Position numbers and translations under genes: made by a program | Notes under the pieces: generated by a model | What the model was told of the DNA's origin: nothing | Databases searched by the model: none | Seen by the model: only the letters and a program-made list of their open reading frames with translations | NCBI GenBank assembly: GCA_944380625.1 | Contig: CALWIE010000199.1 | Coordinates: 1-6,473, forward strand | Source of the DNA: an uncultured Clostridia bacterium | GTDB lineage: Bacteria; Bacillota_A; Clostridia; Oscillospirales; Acutalibacteraceae | Direction: 5' to 3' | Length of the DNA: 6,473 bases | Shown here: piece after piece, positions 6,092-6,473 of the stretch | How the letters are laid out: the number at the start of each line of letters is the position of its first letter | Position numbering within the stretch: position 1 is the stretch's first letter

Positions 6092-6120
6092 ATTATACCA
6101 GGGGCGGGCGGGGTTGTAAA
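6092..6120 (-). promoter_or_regulatory. Sigma-A promoter of the membrane protein gene
   Basis: On the minus strand, -35 TTTACA (6120-6115) and a perfect -10 TATAAT (6097-6092) are separated by 17 bp. Transcription is predicted to start near 6085. Confidence 0.88.
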
Positions 6121-6146
6121 GCCTTGCCGCCGGGGGAAAATTCGCC

Positions 6147-6175
6147 TTGACAGGCCCCCCCTCTTGTGCTATACT
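6147..6175 (+). promoter_or_regulatory. Strong sigma-A promoter of rpmG (extended -10)
   Basis: A perfect -35 TTGACA (6147-6152), a 17-bp spacer and -10 TATACT (6170-6175) preceded by TG and one base (6167-6169), an extended -10. Predicted start of transcription is near 6182, leaving a leader of about 99 nt. The strength fits a ribosomal protein operon. Confidence 0.92.
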
Positions 6176-6181
6176 GGTGAC

Positions 6182-6206
6182 ACCTCGGAAAAGAGGTTCT
6201 TTTTTT
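6182..6206 (+). promoter_or_regulatory. Promoter-proximal terminator-like hairpin in the rpmG leader
   Basis: ACCTC (6182-6186) and GAGGT (6193-6197) pair around a GGAAAA loop, followed by TCTTTTTTT (6198-6206). The stem is only 5 bp and begins at the predicted first transcribed base. CACCTC (6181-6186) is also complementary to GAGGTG (6267-6272) in the rpmG ribosome binding site. Candidate attenuator; function inferred. Confidence 0.5.
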
Positions 6207-6230
6207 GCGCCTGCTTTTCATGAGGGAGGC

Positions 6231-6255
6231 TGGGGTGTGAACCCCCAAATTTTTT
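6231..6255 (+). promoter_or_regulatory. Second terminator-like hairpin in the rpmG leader
   Basis: TGGGG (6231-6235) and CCCCA (6243-6247) form a 5-bp stem with a 7-base loop, followed by AA and six Ts (6250-6255). It lies 10 bases before the Shine-Dalgarno GGGAGG. Weak on its own, but it is the second such structure in one leader. Confidence 0.45.
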
Positions 6256-6280
6256 CCGTATAACGGGAGGTGCCGAAAAC

Positions 6281-6430
6281 ATGAGAGTGAAGATCGTGCT
6301 GGCCTGCACCGAGTGCAAGCAGCGAAACTACAACACCAAGAAGAACAAGAAAAACGATCCCGACCGGCTGGAGATGAACAAGTACTGCCGCTTCTGCCGC
6401 AAGCACACGGTTCATCGCGAAACCAAGTAG
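6281..6430 (+). CDS. rpmG: 50S ribosomal protein bL33 (zinc-ribbon form)
   Basis: A 49-residue basic protein of the large ribosomal subunit. It begins [12 protein letters not shown] and ends HREtK-like at HRETK. Four cysteines in two CxxC pairs (C9/C12 and C36/C39) mark the zinc-binding C+ form. The segment [10 protein letters not shown] and the RLEMNKYC core are typical of the family. The ATG at 6281 follows GGGAGGTG with about ten bases spacing. It has its own strong promoter and an unusual leader. In Firmicutes this gene usually precedes secE, nusG and the rplK cluster, and the window ends on a ribosome binding site that fits such a downstream gene. I see no C-minus paralogue or Zur-type operator here. 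Confidence 0.97.
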   Translation: MRVKIVLACTECKQRNYNTKKNKKNDPDRLEMNKYCRFCRKHTVHRETK

Positions 6431-6449
6431 ATCCCCTGTGTCGCAAAAC

Positions 6450-6473
6450 GGTCCGGCAGCGGACCAGGAAAGG
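6450..6473 (+). promoter_or_regulatory. Hairpin and ribosome binding site for a gene beyond the window
   Basis: GGTCCG (6450-6455) and CGGACC (6460-6465) form a perfect 6-bp stem with a GCAG loop, followed immediately by AGGAAAGG (6466-6473), a good Shine-Dalgarno. No T-tract follows, so transcription should continue. A gene start is expected within about ten bases of the window edge. By synteny it is probably secE, but no codon of it is visible. Confidence 0.5.

Noticed and set aside
6220..6240. Possible leader peptide MREAGV in the rpmG leader
   Set aside because: The six-codon frame overlaps the second hairpin but has no Shine-Dalgarno upstream and no run of regulatory codons.
6093..6446. 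Minus-strand open frame across rpmG and its promoter
   Set aside because: It is antisense to a certain ribosomal protein gene and its promoter, and its composition (Ser/Arg/Cys-rich) is typical of a shadow frame.
6431..6473. tRNA-Trp between rpmG and secE, as seen in some Firmicutes
   Set aside because: Only 43 bp are visible after rpmG. They contain a single 6-bp hairpin and then a ribosome binding site, with no tRNA arms.
1..6473. CRISPR array, insertion sequence, phage or defence genes
   Set aside because: No regularly spaced repeats, transposase, integrase or defence-family motif is present. The only sizeable repeat is the argS tail duplication.

Overview
The window looks like a piece of chromosome from a GC-rich member of the Clostridia, most likely Oscillospiraceae (Flavonifractor/Pseudoflavonifractor-like). 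This rests on strong GC bias in third codon positions, clear Shine-Dalgarno sites, consensus sigma-A promoters, U-tract terminators, a four-cysteine bL33, and the pairing of a DUF1934 (YwiB-type) gene with argS, which is also seen in Bacillus. The taxon is inferred from protein style, not from a database search.

Layout. Positions 1-211 lie downstream of argS and hold a strong intrinsic terminator plus a partial second copy of the argS 3' end. A four-gene operon runs leftward on the minus strand: ddl (4318-3227), murI (3204-2386), a DUF1934 gene (2364-1921) and argS (1903-212). Gaps are only 17-22 bp, and each downstream gene has its own ribosome binding site. A sigma-A promoter at about 4396-4424 reads into it through a short leader with a terminator-like hairpin. 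Back to back with it, a plus-strand promoter (4466-4494) drives an uncharacterised gene (4530-5318, TTG start). That gene converges on a minus-strand YczE/YitT-like membrane protein gene (6031-5375), and the two share a bidirectional terminator near 5335-5356. The 249-bp region 6032-6280 carries two divergent promoters, one for the membrane protein gene and one (extended -10) for rpmG (6281-6430). The window ends on a ribosome binding site for a further gene, by usual synteny probably secE.

How the genes work together. MurI makes D-glutamate and Ddl makes D-Ala-D-Ala, both for peptidoglycan precursors. ArgS charges tRNA-Arg for translation, and DUF1934 is a small beta-rich protein of unknown role often found beside argS. 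bL33 is a large-subunit ribosomal protein. The window is mostly housekeeping, and I do not see a defence system, mobile element or new biosynthetic system in it. The most unusual features are (i) a 126-bp, 4-mismatch duplication of the argS 3' end just beyond the argS terminator, possibly a scar of site-specific integration or of recombination with a foreign allele; (ii) an rpmG leader with two tandem terminator-like hairpins, the first of which can also pair with the rpmG Shine-Dalgarno; and (iii) a glutamate racemase with CGT in place of the usual CNT catalytic motif.
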